NCBI RefSeq assembly: GCF_024868665.1
Contig: NC_079908.1
Span: forward strand, 7,569,174-7,633,173
Direction: 5' to 3'
Length of the DNA: 64,000 nt
DNA from: Triplophysa rosa
Lineage: Eukaryota > Chordata > Actinopteri > Cypriniformes > Nemacheilidae
The notes under the pieces were generated by a model. That model saw nothing but the letters and a program-made list of their open reading frames with translations. It was not told the DNA's origin and made no database searches. Below are positions 32,834-49,215 of this stretch, piece after piece (within the stretch, counting starts at the first letter, position 1; every line of letters starts with the position of its first letter). Both the position numbers and the translations under genes were made by a program.

Positions 32834-34127
32834 CTCAATTAAAGAAATAATTGTGACTACCTATGTCACAATATTATTCACTAAATGAATGACAAGCGAA
32901 CCTTTCAATACATTCTGAAACTTTACAAAGGCGGTTCATGTGTGGAGGGCAAGACATCATTTTTATAGCACTGTATTACATTTATCCTATCATGTATAGA
33001 GGTAACTACCCTGACACCCCAGGGTGCCTACCTATGTGCTGAGAGAGACCTCCAAAGCAGATACGAAGGCAGGGCCTTCAAATCATACACTATTCAGTAA
33101 AAAAAATAAAAACGGATACTTTCAACTGAAGCGAACATCTAAAAATCTCTACAATTTGTTTTTCTTCTCCTAAAAGCAATGACAGCCAGAAAAAACCCAT
33201 ACTGAGGTTGTTATTAAGCGTGCATGAAAGGGTTAGCAACTTTTTATCCAAAAATAGGGGATGTGTAATTATTTCACTTGTGTTATTTGTATGTCACTTT
33301 GTTTTAACTTTTTTTATTAGATGCATAACACGGTTAAAAAGCAAAATTGTATCACTCAATATTTTTAGCATTTAAAACATACCTTGCTAACAAATTTAGA
33401 TAGTCAATTTAAACTTTCAACCAAAGTAAACCTTTAAAACACAAAGCGAACAATTGTAATAAATCATATTCTTTAATAGTGAAACATTATGAACAGAAAA
33501 GTATTCAAATTACAAATACTTGTATTGGTAAATCAAAAAAAAAAAACATAATCTCATGGAACGTCTATCTAATCTAAAACTTTCCTGAGTAGATATTAAG
33601 ACTAAAATGTGATGAGTTAATGACTGATTCCCTACTGGAAACTTTTAGTATACTGTACGACACTGTAAATTTGTCCATCAAGCAAAATCTCCTTCCCTAC
33701 ATTTCACCTAATACGCCTTTAAAACACAAAACGATACATTTTGCAGCATGTGTTGATGTACATTTTTTGGTTTAAACTTTCTTGTGATACAAAAAAGTGC
33801 GAGCGAAATAAGGTCCATATTAACAGCAAGCTTAGAAGTATATCAAAGTATATTACTGAAGCACATATCTACCCAAGAATATCTACAGATGACATTTGTA
33901 ACAACTGTTAAGTCACAGTTGCTTTAGGTATATAGGCTACAATAGCTTTAACAAAACAGTCATACAAAATTCTGTTTATAAACACAAGACATGCTAAAAA
34001 GATGGTCATGGTGATACATATGCAATGACATGGTGGCTCAGACAAAACATCAGCAAGTGTGACTGCAAAAAAAATCTAGGACACATGGAAAGATCAAGGT
34101 TTGGATCCGTCTCGTGTTCTGCATGTT
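32834..34127. other. Spacer and pgrmc1 3' UTR
   Basis: The right part should be the pgrmc1 3' UTR on the minus strand. Possible signals are ATTAAA at about 33475-33480 and AATAAA at about 33315-33320, so the end is uncertain. The rest, next to the tRNA, holds nothing recognised. Confidence 0.5.
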
Positions 34128-35425
34128 CTAATCCTTCTTTTTGTCCTTGACTTCTTCATCATCTGTGTACTCCGTTGGTTCTTCTCCGGGTTTAAGAAGC
34201 TTGCCAACATAATCATATTTCTCTGAAGAAAAAACAGACTCAACATTAAAACCTGATTTGAAGGTTGGGTGTTTACAATATTGCCACTGAACACAGCAGA
34301 AACATTGTACATGCATTAGTTATTTAGTATATCTACTGACAACAAAGTGTAGCCACATGAATTTGACTGAATTTGTATAAAAGTTACAACTGTACAGCCA
34401 GTCAAAGCTGGGGGAAGGAAGTGTCCTTCAACTCACGGGTGAACTGGGTCTCCCACTCGCTCAGGCTTTCCTGCTGCATGGCACTGAGATCCGAAAGATC
34501 ATCGTTAGTGTCTTTCAAGGCCTCCTTCTCCAAACAGAATGTGGCTAAACCTCTGGAAGCATCTTTGCCTGCAAAGACCCCATAAGGGCCCTCTAAAAGT
34601 GAACAACATGGGTGTTAGCAGGTTCCTTTTTTATTTCTGACCTTCTCACGCACACATCGTATTGAAATACGTGGATGAATTAATGTGCATGGCTCAGTGG
34701 TCTCCTGTCAATCTTCGACCTTTATCCGAGTTTAGTTAATGATTCACTGATGACAATCAGTTTGGTATTGCCAAAGTGTGCACAAAAGGCACATGTGAAA
34801 ATAGATGCTAACTCACTATAACTTGTTTTAAACAAAAATCTCAACAGAGATACAAAGTTGCGTGATCGCTTGTCATGCTAGATTAGAGGTTATAACGAAT
34901 AGTAGTTCAAACGGTGCAATTTAAATGGCAACTCATACAAGGGGCGTGGCTGAAATGAAAAAAGAGAAAATAAAGCTTTTAATAGCATTTAATGACTAAT
35001 ACATTAATATGTGGGAAATGCATGTAAATCACATAGCAAGCAATAAACCTCCTAATTCACAAGTGTTTGCTGTCAATAAAAGAACAACTTGAGATAACTG
35101 TTAGCCCAGCGAGTGCGCGTTCATGTCGTGTGTTACCTGGACCGTAGAACTTCTTTCCTCTCGTAACATCAAACACTTTCCCGTTGACAGCCATCAGGAT
35201 TCTCGGGTTTTTTGTCCCGTCATACTCCATCAGTTCTGCTAAAGTGAAATCTCGCTTCTTTAGTTTAGGTAACTGCTCTTCAACAGGGCCATAGTCTGGG
35301 GGCCTGTCTCCGCGAACGATCTTGTACAACAGGAACAAACAGAGACATAACAAGCTTATATTCAGAGGCGAGGTGAAAATCTCTTGAAGGATTCCAGAAG
35401 TTTGCTCGAGCTCTTCTTCAGCCAT
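34128..35425 (-). CDS. pgrmc1: Membrane-associated progesterone receptor component 1, complete
   Basis: Haem-binding membrane protein of the cytochrome b5-like MAPR family, in endoplasmic reticulum and other membranes, which works with cytochromes P450 and sterol metabolism. Three exons on the minus strand (35425-35137, 34592-34437, 34222-34128) join in phases 1 and 1 to give 179 residues; human PGRMC1 has 195. Visible: short acidic N-terminus, membrane segment around 22-35 ([16 protein letters not shown]) followed by RGD, then the b5-like domain from [15 protein letters not shown] through [25 protein letters not shown] to [19 protein letters not shown]. Tyr94 and Tyr100 correspond to human Tyr107 and the haem-ligand Tyr113. 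The tail [17 protein letters not shown] is acidic and lysine-rich. FTSPLN and KIVRGD favour PGRMC1 over PGRMC2. An in-frame ATG at 35530 is less likely as start because its extension has no family counterpart. Confidence 0.96.
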
Positions 35426-36682
35426 TTCGTCTCTGATTACGAATACTATGTGAGAACATCGAGACTCGCCGAAAACAACTGTGCACCAATCACAGCAGCC
35501 AAAAACGCGCAGTAGTGCGACGCCAGCCAATGAGATTTGAGATGGATTTCTGGGGCGTGTAGTTTCTACCTATGGTTGTGGCTTCTGTGAGCATTGCGTG
35601 ACTGGCTGCATTGTAATTATAAAGACAGGAAAAGGAAAACAAGATGTTTTACAGACTTCTCATGAAAAATAATGGTTAAACTATATTTGTTAACCACCTG
35701 GGTCTAAACATAAGTTGTCAATGATTGAATTATGTTTACTGAACTGAACAATTAGTAGTAATAAGCGAAATACTCCTACATGCCACTTTAAATACATGCT
35801 AGGTTAAGTTATCAAGATACGTATAGTGAATGTAACTGTATAATTTGTTGACTATGCGTAAAATGTTCTTCATATTTCAGAATTGATTCGTGTGGTTGTT
35901 TATTTCACTTAATTCACAAACAGTGCACAAATGTCGTACACAGTTTTAGACCAACAAGAAAAAACTGAGCAAAAACAATAAAACAAAACAAAAATAAATA
36001 CGATTTATATAAAAGAGTACAAATATAATAATAAGATATTATAAATCTTATAAACCAAATAAAAGATACAGCACAATTTAACTTATTTAAGTTCATTTTT
36101 TGAAGAAGAAAAAATTGCCTTTCTACTATGCGTATTTTTTAAGGATTTGTAGAACATCAAACAATTCAGAGAAATGTCAGAAAAAAATGCCAGAGTAACG
36201 TTACACGACTAAATTTCATTAGGTTGATAATTGCGACCTCCAAACAGCAGGTGGAGCCAAAAATATTTACCGAGTGGGTATATTCCTATGGTTTTAGTCC
36301 AAGAGAGCGTGCGTCTGGAAAAACAAAACACAGCCGTGACGTGGCCACAGGGCAGAAAACAGAGACGGGGGGGCATTAGGTTGGGTTTGTATTTCCTTTA
36401 TTTGTTTCTGAACTAACTTGTATCCTATAATAACATAACGTTCAGCTCCATTAAAGCTGTGCTAATTGTCTGTGGAAAAGTTAGCTTAGCATTATTAAAG
36501 TATTTGTACAGTATGTGGCTATGACGCCTGTACAGGTGTGACAGATAGACAGATGTGATTTGGTATTTTAGCGATGTTATACTAACACATATGTGTTCGT
36601 ATAAGAGTTTCTGTAACGTACATTTTGAAAGCTACTAACGGTAAACGAATAGGTATTTGTTTGTTTCGTTTATATATTTCAG
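35426..36682. promoter_or_regulatory. Divergent promoter region, pgrmc1 and fam114a2
   Basis: About 1.25 kb separates the two divergent genes. On the pgrmc1 side CCAAT words occur at about 35487 and 35527. On the fam114a2 side a GC-richer patch near 36290-36380 contains CCGTGACGTGGCC, a CRE-like core, and probably the non-coding first exon. The middle is AT-rich and unassigned. Start sites were not located. Confidence 0.5.
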
Positions 36683-36701
36683 GACAGTGTGACGAATTAA
36701 G

Positions 36702-42032
<5,331 letters not shown>

Positions 42033-42740
42033 GCACTAAAATAAACGTACTGTGCCAACACAGTGTTTTAAAAACCAACATGCAACACCATCTGATGATG
42101 ATATCAGTTATCCGCTCAGGTAGATTTGGTAACCACATGATATACTGTGTGGAGTGCAGAGTTTCAAGCTGAACTGTAAATACAGTATTGTTGGCTCTTC
42201 TTTTGTATTTAAGTATATTTTTGAATAGATTCAGTGTGAGGATTCTACCTATTGCTGACAATGTACAAAATAATACTGTCATTTAAATGCATTTCATCAT
42301 GATTAGATGTATAATGAAATTATAATTTTAAAATATTAAGTATATATATTGTTCCCAAAAACTGGTTTATGTAAGTCATATCAGTATTAATGTCAATTAA
42401 CTATTGTCACTATTGTTAAGTGTCTTGAGAATGTTTTGGGCATAAATATGTTTAATTCTTCATAATTTATGAATACAGTTTACATACTACCGTACATGGA
42501 GTATGAACCTGAAGCGTTGTTGTAAAGTGTCAACCATAATTATGCATTTTTAGCAACTTCAATTTTTTTGAAACTGCAACACTTTAAAAATATGTTTAGC
42601 TGTAACGTGGACTAGAATGTTAGCCTTCATTGCCACTAGATGGCAATGTCACACTGTTTTTCATGTAATCTGCACTCCGTTTTGTTTTTTTTGTCTCGTA
42701 CATGATCTTAAGATAACGATTAAAATCCAAATTTTCTTCA
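42033..42740 (+). other. fam114a2 3' UTR (inferred)
   Basis: AATAAA occurs only 8 nt after the stop (42040-42045), too close to be the main signal. An ATTAAA at about 42719-42724 would end the transcript near 42740. Contains a CTCF-like motif. Confidence 0.5.
42632..42647 (+). promoter_or_regulatory. CTCF-like motif
   Basis: GCCACTAGATGGCAAT fits the CTCF core CCASYAGRKGGCR at every position. Lies between the convergent ends of fam114a2 and mrps17. Motif evidence only. Confidence 0.45.
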
Positions 42741-42877
42741 AATGCATAAAAAAAACCGATCTGAAAGTTTATTTTGCTCTTGTTATGTAGGCCTGACACA
42801 AACTATTTTTTCTAACACCGGAAGTACCAAATTTGGTTCGTAAAATCGTACGATCTGTGGTTGTCAGTGGAAGTACA

Positions 42878-42883
42878 TTTATT
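42878..42883 (-). terminator. Likely mrps17 polyadenylation signal
   Basis: AATAAA on the minus strand 95 bp after the mrps17 stop codon. Confidence 0.7.
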
Positions 42884-42977
42884 TGGTTATTCTGACCAAT
42901 TAAACAGAACCAGTTGACAGTATAATACTTTTATATGTGAAAATCAATACATTTACATACATAATTTAGACACAATA

Positions 42978-43610
42978 TTATGAGGATGGGGGAGATGCAG
43001 AGGCGGTAATATTCAGCTGTTCCAGTTTTGTAGTTAAGGAGACGTCCGTGTTTTTAGTGCTTTCTGTAAGAGGCTCTAAAAACTGACATCCAGCTACCTT
43101 CTTCCCAGTGAGGGGGTCGACCAACTGCCCAACTTTATACACTATTTCTGAGAGTTCATGCTTGACGTGTTTGGATCTTCTCTCTAGCAGAGCCTTCAAC
43201 AAAACAACATCCCCAACAGAGCACTGTTCTAGAGCATCATGGGCGAAGTAGGTCTTCCTCTTGTTGTAAAACTGAAACACGAGCAAGTAAAAACAGATTA
43301 ACTTAGTTGAATCCGCAAACAATCACGACTGTATTGCAAAGAAGTCAAGCATTACAAATAGATTTACATATCATATGCATGCATATATACATAAGTTTAC
43401 ACCACAAAGCTCATTTTCTGTGTCATCTCAGAACTACTATATTTCATAAAATATGCAATATTTTGAAGTCGACACATCACTTCTTACCTTGAGCAGGTAT
43501 GGATCAAGCACAAGTCTGGTAACTCGCACCTTTGTTGTCTTCTTCATTTTGGTCCCGATCACACGACCAATGATCCATTTCGCATGGACCGATGCTTGCT
43601 TGACGGACAT
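42978..43610 (-). CDS. mrps17: Mitochondrial small ribosomal subunit protein uS17m, complete
   Basis: Nuclear-encoded protein of the mitochondrial ribosome small subunit, which binds rRNA through an OB fold like bacterial uS17. Two coding exons on the minus strand, 43610-43488 and 43271-42978, join in phase 0 and encode 138 residues (human 130). Visible: [20 protein letters not shown], the strand region [17 protein letters not shown], then [40 protein letters not shown], and [11 protein letters not shown]. The C-terminal tail [20 protein letters not shown] is longer than the human one. A non-coding upstream exon is likely: acceptor ATATTTAG before 43631 and donor CGG|GTAAGC after 43765. Confidence 0.96.
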
Positions 43611-43764
43611 GCTGTTTAGATTCGCAGTGTCCTAAATATTAATGTTAAACGAAGTCAGAACTCTGTCACAAAATGCGCACTGAGACCACGTTGCGTAGTA
43701 TGCAAATGACCCTGACACTCAGATTTATCTGGATGTAAATGTGAAATGTAAATAATATGCTTAC

Positions 43765-43880
43765 CCGGTATTCTTTTAAGACAAACGTTAATGTAAAGGT
43801 CAAAAACTCATGAAAACATTCCGCACGCGTCTGAATGTCACGGCTGGTGGCGCATGTTGATGACGTAGTACGGAAGGTCA
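43765..43880 (-). promoter_or_regulatory. mrps17 non-coding first exon and promoter (inferred)
   Basis: A good minus-strand donor ATACCGG|GTAAGC ends here at 43765/43764 and matches the acceptor before the coding exon (43632). The region contains the plus-strand word ACGGAAGGT, an ETS-like site. The start site is not located. Confidence 0.5.
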
Positions 43881-44082
43881 ATAGAGGTTAACGGTGCCAA
43901 AAACGAAAAAAAAACGTGTTGAAAATATGGGATTCGCTCAAAACAACCAGAAAGAATAGTAAATGTGAATATATATATATATATATTTTTTTTTTAATTA
44001 TGCACAATATATGTTATAACAATTAAATATAAGTTAAAACAAATAAGAAGATATTTTGAAAAATGTTGCTGTCGTTTTGTGT

Positions 44083-44245
44083 CCATACAGTTGAAGTTAA
44101 TGGGGTCAGTGTTGTTCGGTTATCAACGTGCTTCGAAACATATTCTTTTGTTTTCTTCAGAAGAAAGGAAGTCATACTGGTTTGGAATGACATGAGGGTG
44201 AAAAAAATGAAAGAATTTTCATTCTTGGGTGAACTATCCCTTTAA
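44083..44245. mobile_element. TTAA-ended MITE, right part
   Basis: Body GGTTTGGAATGACATGAGGG and right end TTGGGTGAACTATCCCTTTAA (TTAA 44242-44245). The left end is missing; the left limit is approximate. Confidence 0.75.
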
Positions 44246-46329
44246 CACGCCATGATGACATTCATAAAACGATATCAAATTCTTATTTTTCCAGCTATTC
44301 CCCTCCCCCTTTATTTTTACAGAGATGTTTGTGTGCACTCCAATGCACAACGTGAGTTGTGTCTGACCTATATAAATACATTTGAGTGTAGTATTCACCT
44401 TTTAGTAAGTCACTTTTAGTAAAGTTACAAACCGACATAAAAGTTACCACTTGTGAACTCCCTCTATAAAATTTGCCCTGCACAGAGCGAAGTTTATTGC
44501 AGAAAAGCTCTTTGTGTATAGAGGTCCAACTCCCATTTGAACTATTTGGCTAGCTGTTCCAAATGGCACGGCGTCAAGACTTGGGGAACAGGCATTGGTA
44601 AAATAAGAAAGATGTGTCTAAAATAGGGGAACAGATCAGGGCATTCTCTAATATGTGTTCAACAGAAGAGAAAGAAATCGGTTTGTCCCTGGGTGGGAAC
44701 TGGATGAGGGCCAGAGCAGTCAAATCTGGTATTAATCAGAACCACACAGAAAACATGGTCTGTTTCTATGTGATTCCCATTTAAGGCAGTGCAATGGGAT
44801 ATTTAGTCGAGGGCTAACACACCATCACTCTGCAATGCTCTTGCACATTTAGGAACATGTAATATATCAGTCAATACGCTGAATGACCGGCTCGTTCCAT
44901 TTCAGACCTTATAGATTTAAATGAATGTAGTACACAGACGTATGAACCTATTTATTTAATGTCTAGCAGCACATGAATGGCCATAGTACTGTACATCTGT
45001 AAGTGGTCACTGTGTCGGCCCAAAACACAGATTTCAAAAAACCTTGAAGCTGTAAATGCAGTTCACTCTGTCATCCGTAACTTTTAACATCTCTGCTTCT
45101 GCTCAAAGGAATAGTTAACCTAAAAACGAAACCTCTGCCTTTACCTCACCTCATCATGTTGTGTTCCAAACACTTTCTTTCGGTGGAAAAGTAGAAACAG
45201 TTCTTTCCATATAATGGAAGTAATGATGACTATATAATATATAGTATGTCCATGTAATGAGGGCTGTTGCTATTTAGCTTCTAAAATGACAAAAACAGCA
45301 CCATAGATGCAGTCCATAAACTTGCAACATTTTCCAGGTTTTCTGAAGACAGACAGCAGCTTTGTGTGAGGAACGGTCGACGTCGCTGTTTACTAAAAAT
45401 CTTCCATTTCTATTGCTATTAAAACTCATTTTAGATCTCAAATAGCTGTTCAAGATGTCTTGCAGCATATAAGACACTCTGCTGTGTTTATTTGTTATTG
45501 GCATGACACAACATATCTTGGCAAGCAGTATTGCAATTTACCAAAAAAAGGTAAATAAATATTACAAAAAGATTGCTACCCTTTCGCTTTTGTTGTAAAG
45601 AAAAGAAGAAGACAGTCATATTAATTTAATAATAAAGGTTGAAATTAATGAATCGTGGTAAACCATTCCATTAATGATTTTCTGTGCTTTAATCTCCCTT
45701 TAATCTTGACAATAAGTGTAAGGCTGACTGGAGAACCACAGATAAGAAGTCATTAACAGGGCAGAAGGAAGGGAGAGTCAGCTTGCAGGAAACAGCCTGA
45801 ACCTCTAACATACATGCTAGTGTTAAAGAGGCAATGACTCACGTAGTTGAGTTTATTTTCACTGGAGATTGAAAGGTGCCTGATGAATATTTTCCCCAAA
45901 GAAAACTGAATTCAAGCAGAGTTGAGTGATTAATGAGATCGCTGTCTCATTTCCACCATATTCCTGTTTTGAGCTCTGTTTGTAATGTTATTGTATGAGG
46001 TTGGCGTCAGAGGGATTACACGAAACATTACAAATCCAATAAATAACAGCTCATAGTATTTTTTTCTTATAAAGCTGTAAATAATATCCAGTATGATGCA
46101 TTGCCGTTAGCTTTTATAATATTAAAACGGTGTCGTTTTTTTATTTGCTCACTCTCATGGTGTAGATATGACCTCCTTTCTTTAGCCAGACACAATCAGC
46201 TATAGACCACTTTAAAATATAACACTGGTCCAGCACTTCCGGTTTCGTTCAGGTAGACCAATGTCTATTTTAAATAATATTTTGGTTCGTCTTACAGATT
46301 TGTAATGCCATTGCATTTGTAAGGCTTCA
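44246..46329. other. Gene-free stretch with a MITE fragment
   Basis: A left-end fragment of the TTAA family (CAAAGGAATAGTTAACC) begins near 45103. The rest is unassigned. No exon, tRNA or other RNA gene recognised. Confidence 0.5.
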
Positions 46330-46337
46330 GAAAGCAT

Positions 46338-47402
46338 CGGTGTTGGGGAAGCTACTTTGAAATTGTTAGATAAGCTACAAGCTACTGATACATAAAAGTA
46401 GTTAAGTTACAGCTTAGCTACCCATCTGAAAAAGTAGTTAGCTACACTACAAGTTACTATAAAAAAGTAGCTAGCTTCTTTGAAACTACTTTTATTTTTT
46501 ACAATCTCACATAAAAAAATACAGGAGTATAGTATTATAGCAAACTGTATAGTAAATTTACTACGTACAGTACCGTTTTTTTACGTTACCACAGTAAATA
46601 TTGAATAATACTACAGGAATTCTAAAGTGTATAAATTTACTAGCAATAGATAATACAGAATACTGTAGTATATGTTAATAGAGTGTGATAATTACCATAA
46701 TATTCTATAGCTGTAATATACTAGCCTACAATTTACTATAGTAAAGACTAAAGTATACAACAGTATGTTATGTGATGTGAAACACCTGAATATGTGTTAT
46801 TGACTAATGTTTTAAATAAAAAGAGAAGTTTAAAACAATGTAATGCAATATTATTATGATTGCGTTGTTTATTTATTGTTTTAATTTCATAAGATATTTA
46901 ATACTTAATAGGATGGGTGTGTCGAACTTAAAATATTTACCCACCTCATGTACGTCCTTTACGATCTCTTCACAATGAAGCGTAAAGCCACAATACATAG
47001 TTACTGCAGTGGATGACATTTACATTTATGCATTTGGCAGACGCTTGTATCCAAAGTGACTTACATTGCATTATCCTATACATTTTGTTTCTAAGTATGT
47101 GCAATACCTGGGATCGTACCCATGACCTTGGCGTTGCTAACGCCATGCTCTTACAGGAAAGCTGTAAAGATGACAATAATGAACTGTTTCAGCTTGTGAT
47201 ACAGAAGAAGACGTTACGCAGCGCTGCTCTGAAGGCAGAACGGAATGTAGCTTTTGGTCGCGCTACACCACTACTTTCTTAAAAAAGTAATTAACTACTG
47301 GAAAAGCTACACTGTTGTAAAAGTAGTTGAGCTACCGCCAAGCTACTGAAAAATGTTAAGTTAGTAGCGTTGCTACTTGTAGTTAGCTACTCCCCAACAC
47401 TG
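46338..47402. mobile_element. hAT-type element with 8-bp duplication GAAAGCAT
   Basis: Ends CGGTGTTGGGGAAGCTAC and GTTAGCTACTCCCCAACACTG, flanked by GAAAGCAT at 46330-46337 and 47403-47410. 1065 bp. Much of the body is AAGCTACAAGCTACT-like repeats. Contains a SINE at 47029-47168. Confidence 0.94.
47029..47168 (-). mobile_element. tRNA-derived SINE inside the hAT element
   Basis: Minus-strand head GTAAGAGCATGGCGTTAGC then GGTACGATCCC is a decayed tRNA-like A and B box pair; the tail CTTTGGATACAAGCGTCTGC is a widespread fish SINE 3' part. Flanked by the 7-bp direct repeat GATGACA (47022-47028 and 47169-47175). 140 bp. Confidence 0.8.
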
Positions 47403-47410
47403 GAAAGCAT

Positions 47411-47719
47411 ATCCATAAAAGTAATCCATACTCCAAGGAAGGGGTTAATAAACATCTGCTAAAGTGTATTCTAAAGGAAACGATACGTTTTGTGAGAGAA
47501 AACAAGCCATAATTTAAGTTTATTTAGTGATTGATACATCACATTTGAATGTAAATAGATGAGTAAAATACATTTAATATGGGGGCATGCTGGCTCCACG
47601 TCGATTTCATTGGTTCTCACGGGACTCACGTAATATGATCATATGGTGGGTTAGGTGTCAGTACCCCATATTCTTAAAGGTCATAGCAACACCTCCACCT
47701 CCCTTTCGAAGCACGACTG
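47411..47719. other. Spacer
   Basis: Nothing recognised between the two elements. Confidence 0.5.
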
Positions 47720-48061
47720 CCCTGTCCCAAATAGCGCACTGTGGACTTGCGGTCTCGTGGACTTAATTGCACATGCTCGCCAAGTCTACGAGTCCATAGG
47801 GTGTCCCATTTGTCATTTTTATGCAACATATGAAATACAGAACTATAAAAACAGGCAGCTTCTGTCCCAATTCTCCCAAATAACAACATTGGGACAAGTG
47901 TGGTTGACTTCACGCAGCTCTGCGCAGACTGATCAGCGAATGACAACAAAGTACCGCGAGAGTGATTAGAAAGCACCGCTTGCTCTTTCCGGCGTGATTA
48001 CCTCAAGTCTGTCCCAAAATGCACACCCACGTACCCTTTTTGGTCGCCATTTGGGACAGGG
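47720..48061. mobile_element. MITE with CCCTGTCCCAAAT ends
   Basis: 17-bp inverted ends CCCTGTCCCAAATAGCG and CGCCATTTGGGACAGGG, one mismatch. 342 bp, non-coding. No target duplication seen. Confidence 0.85.
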
Positions 48062-48607
48062 CCTACGGAGGCTGATGCAGGACAAAGATGTCATCACATT
48101 TTTGCTGAAGGAGATAACGTATTTACGAAACACGTTCTGTTGAGCAGTTTGTCCGTTTAGGGCTACTGTAGAAACAACATGGCGAATTCCATGCACGGAG
48201 ACCCTTGGTGTATGTAGATTGAAATAGCTCATTCTAAGGTAATAAAAACATAACGCTTCATTATGTAAGGTCTTTATACACATCTGAAGACATAGATATC
48301 TATATTTTACTGCATTTCTGTCAATAGATTCTTAAAAAAAATGACACGTTGGACCTTTAAGTAATAAGTAAAGGTGTGTAAAGCCAGGTTCACACTGTAC
48401 GATTTTTGGCTGTCCCAGACAAAAGATGACCAACGTGAAACAATCGTGCTGATTTTTGTGGTCCTGGCTCTTAAACGTTGGTCCTGCAGTGAGAGAGATT
48501 GAAAGACGTCCGATGTTGCAGTCTTGCGATCACAGACAATGAGTCACAAATGAGTCACAGCCTGCGATCTTTTCTATCAATGTCATAAATTTAGCATGAT
48601 CCTAAGA
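48062..48607. other. Spacer with repeat-like left end
   Basis: Near 48383 AGGTTCACACTGTACGATTT resembles the left end of a common fish DNA element, but no partner right end was found. Confidence 0.4.
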
Positions 48608-49215
48608 CCTATGCCTGCAGGTACGCAGTGACCCCAACTCTGAAAGAGTTTCTTATTGGTCAATGCCACATGATCACTGGGGTCCCTCAGGGATCAGTGC
48701 TTGGACCACTCCTTTTCTCCATCTTCACGACATCCTTGGGACCCATCATACGGGCACACGGCTTCTCCTATCACTGTTTTGCTGACGACACTCAGATTTA
48801 CATCTCATTTTCCCCAGACAATACCACTGTAGCAGCTGCCTAGTAGACATCTCAGCTTGAATGAAAGAGCATCACCTCCAGCTGAACCCTGCCAAGACAG
48901 AACTACTTGTATTTCTGGCACACCTTATGGTGCAACACGATCTCACCATCCAACTTGGCAATACTACAATCACTCCTTCCAAAACAGCCAGGAACCTCGG
49001 AGTCATATTTGATGACCAGCTGTCCTTCAATGATCACATTGAAAAGACAACATGGTCATGCCAATTTGCCTTATTTAACATTAGAAAGGTTAGACCCTAC
49101 TGAGCATGCGGCACAACTCCTTGTCCAAGCCCTTATAATCTCAAGGTTGGACTACTGCAATGCTCTCCTTGCTGGTCTTCCTGCAAAGGCTATCAAACCA
49201 CTCAGAATGCAGCAG
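48608..49215 (+). pseudogene. Decayed LINE reverse transcriptase (L2/CR1 group)
   Basis: Translation gives [35 protein letters not shown] with the reverse-transcriptase FADD motif, then in another frame HHLQLNPAKTELLVF, SKTARNLGVIFDDQLSFNDH and, after a further shift, LDYCNALLAGLPAKAIKPL. Stop codons and frame changes interrupt it and the endonuclease domain is absent, so it is an inactive fragment. Motif order fits L2-like non-LTR retrotransposons; the exact clade is not certain. Confidence 0.85.

Noticed and set aside
33033..33093. Possible upstream exon of the unrecognised gene (YDLKALPSYLLWRSLSAH)
   Set aside because: It has acceptor- and donor-like edges, but it ends in phase 2 and cannot join the phase-0 exon at 30706; no family match.
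35426..35530. Upstream in-frame start for pgrmc1
   Set aside because: The extra 35 residues do not resemble any PGRMC N-terminus; ATG 35425 begins MAEEELEQ, as expected for the family.
47655..48283. ORFs of about 100 codons on both strands
   Set aside because: They lie in a MITE (47720-48061) and its flanks; no protein family resemblance.
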